DNA from: Albula goreensis | Lineage: Eukaryota; Chordata; Actinopteri; Albuliformes; Albulidae | DNA: 64,000 nucleotides | Reading direction: 5' to 3' | Assembly: GCA_022829145.1 (NCBI GenBank) | Contig: CM040747.1 | Span: 41,038,613-41,102,612, forward strand | Part shown: positions 1-10,814 of the stretch, one piece after another | Position numbering within the stretch: position 1 is the first letter of the stretch | Layout of the letters: each line of letters opens with the position of its first letter | The notes under the pieces: generated by a model | The model's database searches: none | What the model was told of the DNA's origin: nothing | What the model saw: the letters and a program-made list of their open reading frames with translations, nothing else | Translations under genes and position numbers: made by a program

Positions 1-418
1 AGAAAGAGAGTGATGGGGTGCTGCGTCAGATGACCTGGCCTCCACAATCACCTGATCTAAACCCAATTGAGATGGTTTGGGATGAGCTGGACCGCAGAGT
101 GAAGGCAAAGCAGCCAACAAGTGCTCAACACCTCTGGGAACACCTTCAAGACTGTTGGAATACAATTCCAGGTGGCTACCTCATGAAGCTGATTGAGAGA
201 ATGCCAAGAGTGTGCAAAGCTGTCATCAAAGCAAATGGTGGCTATTTTGAAGAATCTAAAATTTAAAACATATTCTGGTTTGGTTAACACTTTTTTGTTT
301 ACCACATGATTCCATATGTATTCCTTCATAGTTTGGATGTCTTTAGTATTAATCTACAATGTAGAAAATAAAAAAAATAAAGAAAAAGAAGGTGTGTCCA
401 AACTTTTGACTGGTACTG
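1..418 (+). mobile_element. Tc1-like DNA transposon, 3' part
   Basis: The window opens inside a Tc1/mariner transposase. The frame 18-266 encodes the C-terminal part, including the PDLNPIE block that carries the last acidic residue of the DD34E triad, and ends at a natural stop near 266. The right terminal inverted repeat is at about 389-418 and reads GGTGTGTCCAAACTTTTGAC and onward to TACTG, a common fish Tc1 end. It is followed by a TA dinucleotide, the usual target site. The element is inserted in the LTR-like repeat that starts at about 421: the intact copy of that repeat at 12.25 kb runs straight through this point. The 5' part lies outside the window. Confidence 0.85.
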
Positions 419-420
419 TA

Positions 421-1285
421 TATCTCCTGGTTAGGATATCACACAAACTAGGATGGACTGTAGAAATGAGATCATTATGTCTTCATTTCCATTTCTTGAT
501 ACAGTCACCAGGATAAACAGTCTCTGTCAGAACAGCACAATGGTACCTGGGGGTAACAGCCAGGAATCACCCTTCCACAGCAGCTCCTGTCTGAAGGGAC
601 TAAACAGTCCAGTCCAGTATGGGCCAGACCAGACCTCAAACTGTAGTCAAAAGTTCATCTGATCCATAGGGCACCCCCCTCAGACTTCTCATGCCTGGAT
701 CACTGACAACTCATACTCTACCTCACTAACACTCCTGACCACTTTAAGCATAAACCTCCCAGGTGCTGCTGTTTTCTTATTTTCCATTATGTTTTATTGA
801 TTGAGTTTGTCAGTAGGTATGAGTGTACCTTAATAGTCAGTCCTTGACTGTTACTAGTGTTCTCTTTTGATATGTTATTCATGATTGGTTAAATTTTACA
901 CATAACTGCCCAGATGTCTACAGCTGTGTATGAACTGTCCAGATTTGCCAAGCTGTCTTTACCTGTCAAATGAACTTGAGGACCTGTGGAATGTTGAATG
1001 CCTTTTGCGCTCTAAAGGAATACTGGCTTAAGCCACAACCTGAGACCAAAGGGGGGTGTAGGGACAATGGAACTACATTTCCACACACTCCACAGGAAAC
1101 ACCAGTGATGTTTATAGCACCGCCCCAGCCTGACATCCTCAGTTACAGTAAGCCAATTCTGTAACCCCAGAAACATGCAATGGGCAATGAAAGTTATAAA
1201 ACTAGGAAGAACCCATTGTTCCCTCTCTTACTCTCCCAGCTCTTACTCGTACATGTATCCTCATGTGCAGAACACAGACAGGAAA
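421..1285. mobile_element. LTR-like dispersed repeat, copy 1
   Basis: About 860 bp that recurs at about 12245-13110 with only scattered differences. Near its right end there is a TATAAAACT box about 60 bp before a pyrimidine-rich stretch, which is the layout of a promoter-bearing LTR, but no coding parts were recognised next to it. The left edge is cut by the Tc1 insertion and the right edge abuts the next transposon. The LTR nature is inference; the repeat itself is directly visible. Confidence 0.5.
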
Positions 1286-1286
1286 A

Positions 1287-2790
<1,504 letters not shown>

Positions 2791-2792
2791 AA

Positions 2793-2940
2793 TAACAAAG
2801 AGAATATGATAACATATAGAGATGGCTCAGGGTCAGGGTAAGAGGTCATCAGAGAGGGCAGGTAGGGGAACTCTCTGTCCCCAAGTAGGACACCATCAAA
2901 CTGTCCTGTAATCATATGGGGGTACAGTGTAATTTCTATA
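2793..2940. repeat. Duplicated 150-bp block, copy 1
   Basis: This block, which starts ATAACAAAGAGAATATGATA, matches 13275-13440 closely. In both places it lies between the LTR-like repeat and LINE sequence. It therefore marks a segmental duplication of about 5 kb, with partners roughly 11.8 kb apart. Confidence 0.75.
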
Positions 2941-2948
2941 AAAATTTA

Positions 2949-3122
2949 AGCTGAGTCATGGACAGAGCCTGGCCACTTGGATTCAGCATTTGTAATGATG
3001 TGGGCTGCATCACATATTATCTTAACAGTGCAGAAGAGTAACAGGAAGAGTAACGGTTGCCTTGCTAATGTGTTCAGCCTCTCTGATGTAACAAAGAAAA
3101 CTTTCATTGATATAAAACTCAA
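2949..3122 (-). mobile_element. PIF/Harbinger transposase fragment
   Basis: On the minus strand an open stretch ends with residues like ICDAAHIITNAESKWPGSVH followed by DS. This matches the well-known HARBI1/PIF transposase block (I.CDA...N.. .KWPGSVHDS), which contains one of the catalytic aspartates of the DDE nuclease. Only about 55 residues are recognisable and the flanks do not continue the domain, so it is a short relic. No terminal repeats were identified. Confidence 0.6.
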
Positions 3123-3767
3123 AGGCAAAGAATAACATTTGTTCTGAATGGAGGGTGAAGCACAGAAAGATGAGCTCCTGATAAAAAAACATATTTAGAA
3201 TGAGTCAAATGAAATAAACTACAAATTAAACACAAATACAAAACTAATATTACATACTTATTGACAATTTGTAAGCTCAGTTATTTATGAGGTCGTTTTT
3301 ATTCTTTTTTTTACATTTAAATAAGCAAATGGAAATTCTTTGGAAATGCTGAGCTAAATCACCAACAGTAAAGGGACAGGAATAGGGGAAAAAAGAGAAA
3401 GGATTACAACAACAAAAAATAACAAATGGACAAGAAGGACAGAAAGGATTGAAAATAAGAGGACAAATTCACATGCAACAAGAAAAAGGAATCTGGACAT
3501 TTATTAAAAAAGGGAACACAAAAAGAAAACAGAAGAATTTACAGGGATAAAAAAGAAAGGGTAACCACTATTATAAAAAAGGACAAAAGTTAGAGGACAA
3601 AATAAATATGAAGGAAAAAAAACTACATCACATCACTGAATTGAAATATGTAGCATTACCATGAGCCACCTAGCTGTATGTCCCAACTGTAAAAAGTGAC
3701 ACTTAAAATAGACACTTGGAAAGCAGCTTGATTGGCATGCCAGCTCAGCACAGGCTAGTAAAAAAAA
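3123..3767. other. A-rich stretch with no gene seen
   Basis: Purine-rich, A-rich sequence containing repeated GGACAAAA-like words. It is probably the untranslated leader or insertion flank of the LINE that follows. No conserved coding frame was found. Confidence 0.4.
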
Positions 3768-4084
3768 ATGGCCACAAGTAACAATTTAGGCCAGACCGCA
3801 CAGCGAGTGCAGCAGCAGGCAGGGCAGAACTCCATCAAGGTTATCTACCCAGAGAGTACCAGGAGTGCTCAAGCCAGGAAATTATTGAAAAACAAAATCA
3901 CAGAAGACTGTCCAGAGACACGAATTCTTGACTATGCGACAACAGGAGGCAAACAAATAATTAAAAACTTAATTTTCTACACTACAAAGACAGAAACCTG
4001 GCATACCACAATATATGAGAAATTCAGAAGAATGAAAAGAATGGGATTTCAAAAGGCAGACAGCTGAATAAAGGTGAAGAGGAG

Positions 4085-5178
4085 GACTCAGACTGTTATC
4101 TGCTTACCATTAACATTTATCACAATGGTGCTGTCCTCATACAAGGGAATGAAGAAATTCTTTTTGATTTTGAAAATAGATTCCTCAAATTAAAAGAAAA
4201 GGTTAGAATCACAGCTCCTCCAGATAAAACGATAACATATGATCTTCCAAGCCTGTTGGTCCCCAGCACCCCAGACACAGGTCCAGCCAGCAGAGTACTG
4301 ACTCCCCCCAGCCCTCCTGCTCCCCCAGACCCACACACGGCCTGCTGCAGCTGAGAGAGAGCCTGTCCCTGATGGAGCTGGAGTTTACGCAATTCAGGGA
4401 GAGCAGCAGGACCAGCGCTACAGAGCAAGCCCAGACAGAGCAGCTGAAAGAGGAGCTCCACCAGCTCAGACAGGAGCACACGGCTGCACTGAGACAGCTG
4501 CAGGAGGAGGTGAGCTCACTGAAGGAGGAAAACAAGCAGCTACACAGGGAGTTAGCCAGGACCAGAGAGGAAACACAACAGAATGCCCCTCCTCAAGACC
4601 TGGACGTGAAACAAGCAGAGCCCAGAATACAGCAAGCCCTGGCACCACCCACGGCTTCACAAGGTCCTCCAACCCCCTCATACATAACACCCCCCTCCCC
4701 TAAAACAGTCATGCCCACCCCCTCCCCCAGACAGGCTGCACCCACCCCCCTCCCCAGAAAGACCACACCCATTCCTATCCCCATATCTAAACAAGCTACA
4801 CACACCCCCTCACCCACCTCCAGGAAAAACAGATCAGTTCCTTCCCCAAGACACATCACTCACACTACACCCTCCAATCACACTTCACCCCCTAATCACA
4901 CTACACCCTCCAATCACACTACACCCCCTAATCACACCACACCCTCCAATCACGTGGCACAACCCAAACACACTGCCCACCCCAGACACACAGTGGCCCC
5001 ATCCACAGACACTGCCTTCCTGACCGACTCCAACCGGAAGCATGTGGATATGAGACGCATGTTCCCGGAAAGGAGGTGTGTGGCTGTGGTGCCCCCGACT
5101 AAGTCTGCCCCTACAGCAGCTCTCAGACAGCATCCTGGGAAACCCTGGCACCATCCTCATCCACACCGGGACCAATGA
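4085..5178 (+). pseudogene. LINE ORF1: coiled coil plus Pro/Thr-rich region
   Basis: The frame 4372-5178 reads for 268 residues. Residues 1-70 are a Leu/Glu/Gln-rich coiled coil (QLKEELHQLRQEH, then LQEEVSSLKEENKQLHREL), consistent with the trimerising coiled coil of LINE ORF1 proteins. Residues 75-160 are Pro/Thr-rich, and residues 160-205 are NHTTPS/NHTTPP repeats. After a conserved MRRMFPERR the frame is lost, so the esterase-like domain continues in other frames. In copy 2 the coiled-coil part is missing. Confidence 0.65.
4860..4968 (+). repeat. 18-bp coding repeat (NHTTPP), about 6 units
   Basis: Units of AATCACACTACACCCTCC and close variants repeat in frame, giving six-residue NHTTPS/NHTTPP units inside the LINE ORF1 linker. 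The corresponding array in copy 2 (13441-13935) is greatly enlarged. Confidence 0.85.
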
Positions 5179-6005
5179 CCTGGCCTCTCAGTGGGAAGGG
5201 TGGCTGCCTCTGTGATCCGAGTGGCTGAGAGAGCCACACAGCGCTTCCCCAGGGCAAAGATTATTATCTCCACCCTTCTGCCCCGTGCTGACGTGTCACA
5301 GCACACCATAAACAGCATCAACAGCCAGCTGAGCAGGGGCTGCTCACAGCTGGCTAACGTACACCTCGTCCCCCACCCCAATCTGAACGCTCAACATCTA
5401 TGTGACCGAGTAAACCGAAATGAGCAGGGGGTCAAAATATTTTCCAAGTACCTGAGAGACACCGCCTTGGGCCGACAGCCAGCCAGCCCCAGCCCCATAC
5501 CCAAGCACAGCCGTCATGGGACACAGAGGATTCATGTGCCCAGGAGGACTGGCCCTACACAGCACCAGGGGAGAGGCAGGATGCCCACGCTGCCCACCCC
5601 GCTCCCACCACCCCCCCACAAACAACACATACAAAGAAAAATGGTTTGATGATGAATGTAACTTCATTTGGAAACTGTCTAATCAAAAACATCAGCCCCA
5701 AAACCCAGATTTATACTTGGAGTGCTGTGAAACATTAAACAACACAAAAATACTCAGAAACTGAAAAAAGAAAACCACATTCACAAAACTCTCAGACAAT
5801 GAAAAATCAATTGATCAAAACAAATTCTGGGAAATGTGGAATAATTTCATTTTTGGCACAAAAACCTGCATTAACTTTAAAAAATTGCTCAGGTTGGTAA
5901 CGATATATTAAAACTTGTGTATAGACATTGCACAAAACAAATTAACAAAAGAAAAAAATTGAAAGCAAAGAAAAACTTGCATTACTTGAACAATCGATCA
6001 AAGAC

Positions 6006-6505
6006 NNNNNNNNNNNNNNNNNNNNNNNNNNNNNNNNNNNNNNNNNNNNNNNNNNNNNNNNNNNNNNNNNNNNNNNNNNNNNNNNNNNNNNNNNNNNNNN
6101 NNNNNNNNNNNNNNNNNNNNNNNNNNNNNNNNNNNNNNNNNNNNNNNNNNNNNNNNNNNNNNNNNNNNNNNNNNNNNNNNNNNNNNNNNNNNNNNNNNNN
6201 NNNNNNNNNNNNNNNNNNNNNNNNNNNNNNNNNNNNNNNNNNNNNNNNNNNNNNNNNNNNNNNNNNNNNNNNNNNNNNNNNNNNNNNNNNNNNNNNNNNN
6301 NNNNNNNNNNNNNNNNNNNNNNNNNNNNNNNNNNNNNNNNNNNNNNNNNNNNNNNNNNNNNNNNNNNNNNNNNNNNNNNNNNNNNNNNNNNNNNNNNNNN
6401 NNNNNNNNNNNNNNNNNNNNNNNNNNNNNNNNNNNNNNNNNNNNNNNNNNNNNNNNNNNNNNNNNNNNNNNNNNNNNNNNNNNNNNNNNNNNNNNNNNNN
6501 NNNNN
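6006..6505. other. Assembly gap, 500 N
   Basis: Exactly 500 N, a placeholder length, so the true size is unknown. It lies just downstream (in NLR gene orientation) of the B30.2 linker exon and just after the truncated LINE copy 1, so it could hide a B30.2 exon or more LINE sequence. Confidence 0.99.
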
Positions 6506-6882
6506 TTCATCTCATAATGTGTGACTGAGTGTGTGTAAGAGAAAGAGAGAAACAGGGTTGTGTTTGTATGTGTGTGCACCTCTGTGTGAGTGTTTTCATG
6601 TGTGTGTTTGGAGTATGTGGGGCTGTTTGTGTGTGTGTTTATGTGTAGGTGTCTAAATCTGGGTGAATGTTTGTAAACACCATCTACAAACAAACACAAA
6701 CTGAACTCAATGACAATGAGAAACACACACACACAGTGCTGTATGTATGGACAGACTTATGTCTGAGTGTGAAAGAGAGAATGGTGAAGAGAGGGACTGA
6801 AAAAAAGAGTTGAAAATACATGTGAAAGAGAGAGGGAGGAGAGGAAATGGAGGGAGTGAGTGTTCAGTGCTGACAGACTCAC
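6506..6882. other. GT- and GA-rich simple sequence
   Basis: TGTGTG-rich then GAGAGA-rich sequence, with no supported coding exon. In NLR gene orientation it is the intron just after the linker exon. Confidence 0.5.
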
Positions 6883-6929
6883 ATTTCCTGGGTCCTGGTT
6901 TGTTCCTGATCTCTCCTCCATGGTCCACA
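6883..6929 (-). CDS. NLR exon: linker into B30.2 domain
   Basis: A 47-nt exon with acceptor TTCCTACAG and donor GTGAGT. It reads VDHGGEIRNKPGPRK, the conserved linker that joins LRRs to the PRY-SPRY (B30.2) domain in fish NLRs. The entry phase fits an upstream LRR exon ending in two extra bases (LG then V). The B30.2 body is not visible downstream. It should lie at lower coordinates, where there is simple sequence and then the assembly gap. Confidence 0.6.
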
Positions 6930-6967
6930 CTGTAGGAACAGCAGAACAGACAGTGACTGAGTGAAAC

Positions 6968-7530
6968 AGTGTGGAAACTCTCTGTACTTACAGCAGTGTG
7001 TCTATGAGGTGCAGTGTGGAAACTCTCTGTACTTACAGCAGTGTGTCTATGAGGTGCAGTGTGGAAACTCTCTGTACTTACAGCAGTGTGTCTATGAGGT
7101 GCAGTGTGGAAACTCTCTGTACTTACAGCAGTGTGTCTATGAGGTGCAGTGTGGAAACTCTGTACTTACAGCAGTGTGTCTATGAGTGCAGTGGAAACTC
7201 TCTGTACTTACAGCAGTGTGTCTATGAGGTGCAGTGTGGAAACTCTCTGTACTTACAGCAGTGTGTCTATGAGGTGCAGTGTGAAACTCTCTGTACTTAC
7301 AGCAGTGTGTCTATGAGGTGCAGTGTGGAAACTCTGTACTTACAGCAGTGTGTCTATGAGGTGCAGTGTGGAAACTCTCTGTACTTACAGCAGTGTGTCT
7401 ATGAGGTGCAGTGTGGAAACTCTGTGCTTACAGCAGTGTGTCTATGAGGTGCAGTGTGGAAACTCTCTGTACTTACAGCAGTGTGTCTATGAGGTGCAGT
7501 GTGGAAACTCTCTGTACTTACAGCAGTGTA
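6968..7530. repeat. 45-bp minisatellite, about 13 units
   Basis: Units of about 45 bp (GTGTGGAAACTCTCTGTACT, then TACAGCAGTGTGTCTATGAG, then GTGCA) repeat with a few 2-3 bp deletions. On the minus strand each unit contains GTAAGTAC, a strong splice-donor consensus. The array begins at the 3' end of the truncated LRR exon at 7522. Confidence 0.95.
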
Positions 7531-7681
7531 AGTGTGTCCAGTTTAGCAGCAGAGCGCTCTCACTCCTGAGTCTCCTGGGTGATTGTAGCTCAGATCCAGC
7601 TCTCTCAGGTGTGACGGGTTTGAACGCAGAGCTGAAGCCAGAGAATCACAACCTCTCTCTGTGACTCGACAGCCTGACAGC
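7522..7681 (-). pseudogene. NLR leucine-rich-repeat exon, shortened
   Basis: Acceptor CTCTCTGCAG, then [18 protein letters not shown], continuing through RELDLSYN and GDSGVRAL, a ribonuclease-inhibitor-type LRR unit. A normal exon of this kind here is 174 nt. This one diverges after GVRAL, meets an in-frame TAA at 7545-7543 and reaches a GTAAGT donor-like site after 160 nt. The donor-like site is the first of the minisatellite series. Entry phase matches the NACHT and LRR exons. Confidence 0.75.
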
Positions 7682-7689
7682 CTGCAGAG

Positions 7690-8030
7690 AGAAGGAGACC
7701 AGCTCTGGACAAACACACCTTACAGAATCTGAATATAAAATAACAGGGCTGTGGAATTAGTTGTATACATCTTATTATCATTATTTTAATGAGTGGGACT
7801 GACTCATTTACTTCTTTGTTTTCTATAATTGAAGGTATGTAATTAATATTGTAATACTGAATCAGTATTTTATTCCCTTATGAACACTGAAATTGCTGTT
7901 GGGAAAAACACACATTTTAACATCACAGATTGACTGTGCAAAGTGAACAGAAAGCTTTAGCCTGAGTCATTATTAATATTAGTGGGATATTTAGTCACAT
8001 TTGATCCCTTCATGAAAGAGGGGGTTTGTG
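7690..8030. other. Intron, nothing else seen
   Basis: AT-rich sequence between the two LRR exons, with no recognised element. Confidence 0.4.
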
Positions 8031-8042
8031 TTTGTTACTCAC

Positions 8043-8216
8043 CCCAGTCTCTGCAGTTTACAGAGTGGGTCCTCCAGTCCAGCAGAGAGCGCTCTCACTC
8101 CTGAATCCTGCAGCTCGTTGTCTCTGAGCTCCAGATCTCTCAGCTCTGAGTGGGGAGAACGCAGGACTGAGGCCAGATCATCACAGCAGCCCTCTGTGAG
8201 ATTACAGCAACCCAGC
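8043..8216 (-). CDS. NLR leucine-rich-repeat exon, intact
   Basis: 174 nt with acceptor CTCCACAG and donor GTGAGT. It reads [18 protein letters not shown], then [19 protein letters not shown] and CKLQRLG, a complete 58-residue unit holding two LRR motifs, the standard size for fish NLR LRR exons. Phase is 1 nt in and 2 nt out, so such exons can be duplicated or skipped without changing frame. Confidence 0.85.
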
Positions 8217-8228
8217 CTGTGGAGAGAA

Positions 8229-8267
8229 CACACACAGACACACACACACACATACACACAACACCAG

Positions 8268-8307
<40 letters not shown>

Positions 8308-8312
8308 ACAAC
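8229..8312. repeat. (CA)n microsatellite
   Basis: CA-rich simple repeat just upstream (in gene sense) of the LRR exon acceptor. The same arrangement recurs at 8731-8838. Confidence 0.9.
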
Positions 8313-8352
8313 ACAAAATACACACTGTTGGGATATAGTTTTTGAGAGCAGC

Positions 8353-8640
8353 ACAGTGTTGAGAATGTGTATTAGAATTACAAAGGGATGTTGCAGCATC
8401 CAACCAAGGCCAAATGGCGCCTCCTGTTAATGACCTGTTATCTGCCGTCTGTAGAATGGAGGGTTCCCCATTACCATACATGAGCCATCACATGCTAATG
8501 TAATTCCCTTAAACTGTATAAATATTGACCACACAATGTAATCTTTGAACATTTTGCTCCATGCTTGTGTTCCCGTGGCCGGCTGTGTAAGTAAAGTATC
8601 TGTCTTCAACTGTGAACATGGGATCCGTCTCTTCATTAAC
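8353..8640. mobile_element. Possible solo LTR
   Basis: Starts TGTTGAGAATG and ends CATTAACA. It has a TATAAATATTG box near 8517, then an AGTAAAG element and a pyrimidine-rich tail, in LTR-like order. No target duplication or internal genes were found. Assignment is tentative. Confidence 0.3.
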
Positions 8641-8714
8641 AACATGGTTGTTTTACTCATGTTGAGAATTTTCTTATTTACTAACAAATGTATTTCGAAA
8701 ACAAATGTGCACTG

Positions 8715-8743
8715 AACAACACCAACCCAGCCTGTGGAGAAAA

Positions 8744-8838
<95 letters not shown>
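8715..8838 (-). pseudogene. Relic of an LRR exon border plus (CA)n
   Basis: CTCCACAG followed by GCTGGGTTG repeats the acceptor and first bases of the LRR exon at 8216, then diverges at once. A long (CA)n run at 8748-8838 lies on its intron side, as at the intact exon. It looks like the edge of a duplicated LRR exon unit whose body was lost. Confidence 0.55.
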
Positions 8839-8841
<3 letters not shown>

Positions 8842-10000
8842 TTGTGTTCTGACTAAGTCATCTACATGCACTCAGATTTGCTTTCATACACATATTCATA
8901 TTTCATATGTAATGAAGCCTTTGTATTTATAACTGGTTGTCTGTGTTGTTTTCACTTAAACATTGACTGTAGCCATTCTATTCATAGAACAAAGCCTTCA
9001 GAAACTGGTTAGATCCCCAATACTAATTATCAATGATTGTATTGTTAAAAGGGTGTGGTAATTCCTATTGTTTTGCTATTATTATGGTAATATTAATACG
9101 TTTATGGCTTAAGTCATTTTATGAGATTGATCATTTTGAATTGGTCCCTTGTGCTGGGACTGTTAAGATGAACATATTGTGTTATCTGTTTGTTCTTGCA
9201 CTGCATACACTTCACCTGCATTTAACTGGAGCCTTTGTGAGGAACAGCATTATCCTCATATTTTCTGCTTCCCATGTGCTGAATAACACATTTACTCTAC
9301 ATTTTGTGGTGCCCTCATGTGTGAGGATAGATTTTGGCATATTCAATGTTTTGGCTGTATTTAATGTTTTTTTTAGAAAGACAAATGCTATTCAATTTTG
9401 GAAAACAGGCAGAAAGTGGGGCCCCTGGAGAAGAAGGAGGGAGTGAGGCTCCTGACAAAACAGATAATGGGGCCCCTATCCAAGCAGCTTTGAACTTAAA
9501 TCATTGCACTTCCCACATTGACCACTAGATGGTGCACACATTCTCAAACGCCACTGTCTACTGCAGTTGAATCCAGTAACAGCAAGCAAAGCTCACACTG
9601 TGGTTGTGAATTCCCTTTGGTAACACATTGACAATTTCACACAAACTTGAAGAAAAGCATTGTTATTCATTATTGGTATTACTAATCACCCTTAATCATT
9701 CAAATCACTCAAAGAGACACCTTTAATTGATTATGAACAATCATTATTATTATCTCTGAATCATGAAAATAATTGTCCATTTGGTCATTTTACTGGCATA
9801 CCAACATATTCAGTACCTCTGAAATTTAATGGCATTATTAAATTGCCCTTAACCTAATTTGAACTGAATAATACATAGCCATGTTCTGTCTTGGCTCTCT
9901 CAAGGCAAGCCAGCCTTGCCCTCCTTTGCAAATGAGTAACTAGGAGTGAGATTGTAAACCTGAAAGCTCAAAACAAACATCCTCCAAGATCTACAAACCT
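8839..10000. other. Intron, no gene seen
   Basis: AT-rich intronic sequence. A 137-residue open frame at 9033-9446 is hydrophobic and T-rich, with no recognisable domain or splice context, and is not called as a gene. Confidence 0.4.
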
Positions 10001-10033
10001 TCAGCAAAAAAAGCTCTGCAGTACCTGGATGAT

Positions 10034-10612
10034 TTGCATTCTGCCAAATCAGATCTCTGCTCCTACAGAGAGGAATTTTTCCATCTTAAAAGTGAACGCT
10101 CTGCAGTGCTGCAGTCACATGACGCCCCTTCTTTTCTTTCAGTGGTTAACGTCTCATCCCCACTCACCTCAATTCTGCAAGGAGCCACATATAACCAGGT
10201 GCACAGAAACACTTTGCATTCTGATCTGGGTCCAATATCCGGTCTAGCTGACCTCAGGTCCCACTCTAATTCACTAAGCAGTGTTTCAGTGGAAACCACA
10301 TCAGACTATGTGCTGATATCTCATTCTTCACACAATGAAAAGGGGAAAGGGGGGTCTACTTGTGACTCAGGCTGCTCTGAGCATCATTCTTCTACTTCCT
10401 CTAACCAAAACCTTTCAGTCTATTCAGGTCTTTAATCCTCTGGCCGTGCTGATGTAGCTTTATGGACCTCATCTCACCTGCACCAGGAAGAGGTGGGCTC
10501 TCTAAGAAACTCTGGCCATAAGGGACAAACCTATGGGCTGAACAGCACTTATGCTTTACAGCATCAGATGAGAGATCGCTCCCCAGACCACTGTCATCTA
10601 AGCCTTTGCCTC
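10034..10612 (+). other. Unidentified Ser-rich open stretch
   Basis: The frame from ATG 10034 is open for 133 codons (MHSAKSDLCSYREEFFHLK at the start), has one TAA at 10433-10435 and continues open for about 58 more codons. It is rich in Ser, His and Asn with no motif I recognise. Few stops over about 190 codons suggests a decayed exon, retrocopy or transposon ORF, but chance cannot be excluded. It lies in the NLR gene's intron on the opposite strand. Confidence 0.25.
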
Positions 10613-10814
10613 TGAGAGAGAAGTGGAACTTTCTCACCAGAGAGAGTATTTAATCTCCATTTTCCCCTCCCAGCAGGAGAATGAAGCCAGTTTCCCTGTG
10701 CCCCTTTCCAAAGAGGGGACCAGAAGATCTCAGCACGAATCTTCTGAAAATCGTATGATTTATCCCCCTCCACACAGGGAACACAAACTGTGTTTCACTG
10801 CAGTTACCTCTCAC

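Larger units (their letters stand above)
3768..6005 (+). mobile_element. LINE (L2/CR1-like), copy 1, with ORF1 and large ORF2 deletion
   Basis: Non-LTR retrotransposon remnant. ORF1 begins at ATG 3768 (MATSNNLGQ), shifts frame near 4070, continues as an acidic segment over 4085-4350 and then as a coiled coil, a Pro/Thr-rich linker and an SGNH/GDSL-esterase-like domain (about 5000-5560, with HTGTNDL). That ORF1 design is known from fish L2/CR1-type LINEs. At about 5630 the sequence jumps to the part of ORF2 equivalent to 15350 in copy 2 (WFDDEC), so the endonuclease is deleted. The copy runs into the assembly gap. Several frame breaks show that it is inactive. Confidence 0.75.

Noticed and set aside
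6961-7447. 158-residue open frame with 15-residue repeats on the plus strand
   Set aside because: It is produced by the 45-bp minisatellite, opposite to the NLR gene; the unit length is a multiple of three, so frames stay open by chance.
6961-7530. A CRISPR array
   Set aside because: Direct tandem units without unique spacers, in a vertebrate genome: a minisatellite.
8202-8871. Open frames of Cys/Val or His/Thr repeats across the CA tracts
   Set aside because: They are translations of (CA)n microsatellites, with no other coding evidence.
9033-9446. 137-residue open frame
   Set aside because: Hydrophobic, T-rich composition, no domain, no splice context and no repeat partner.
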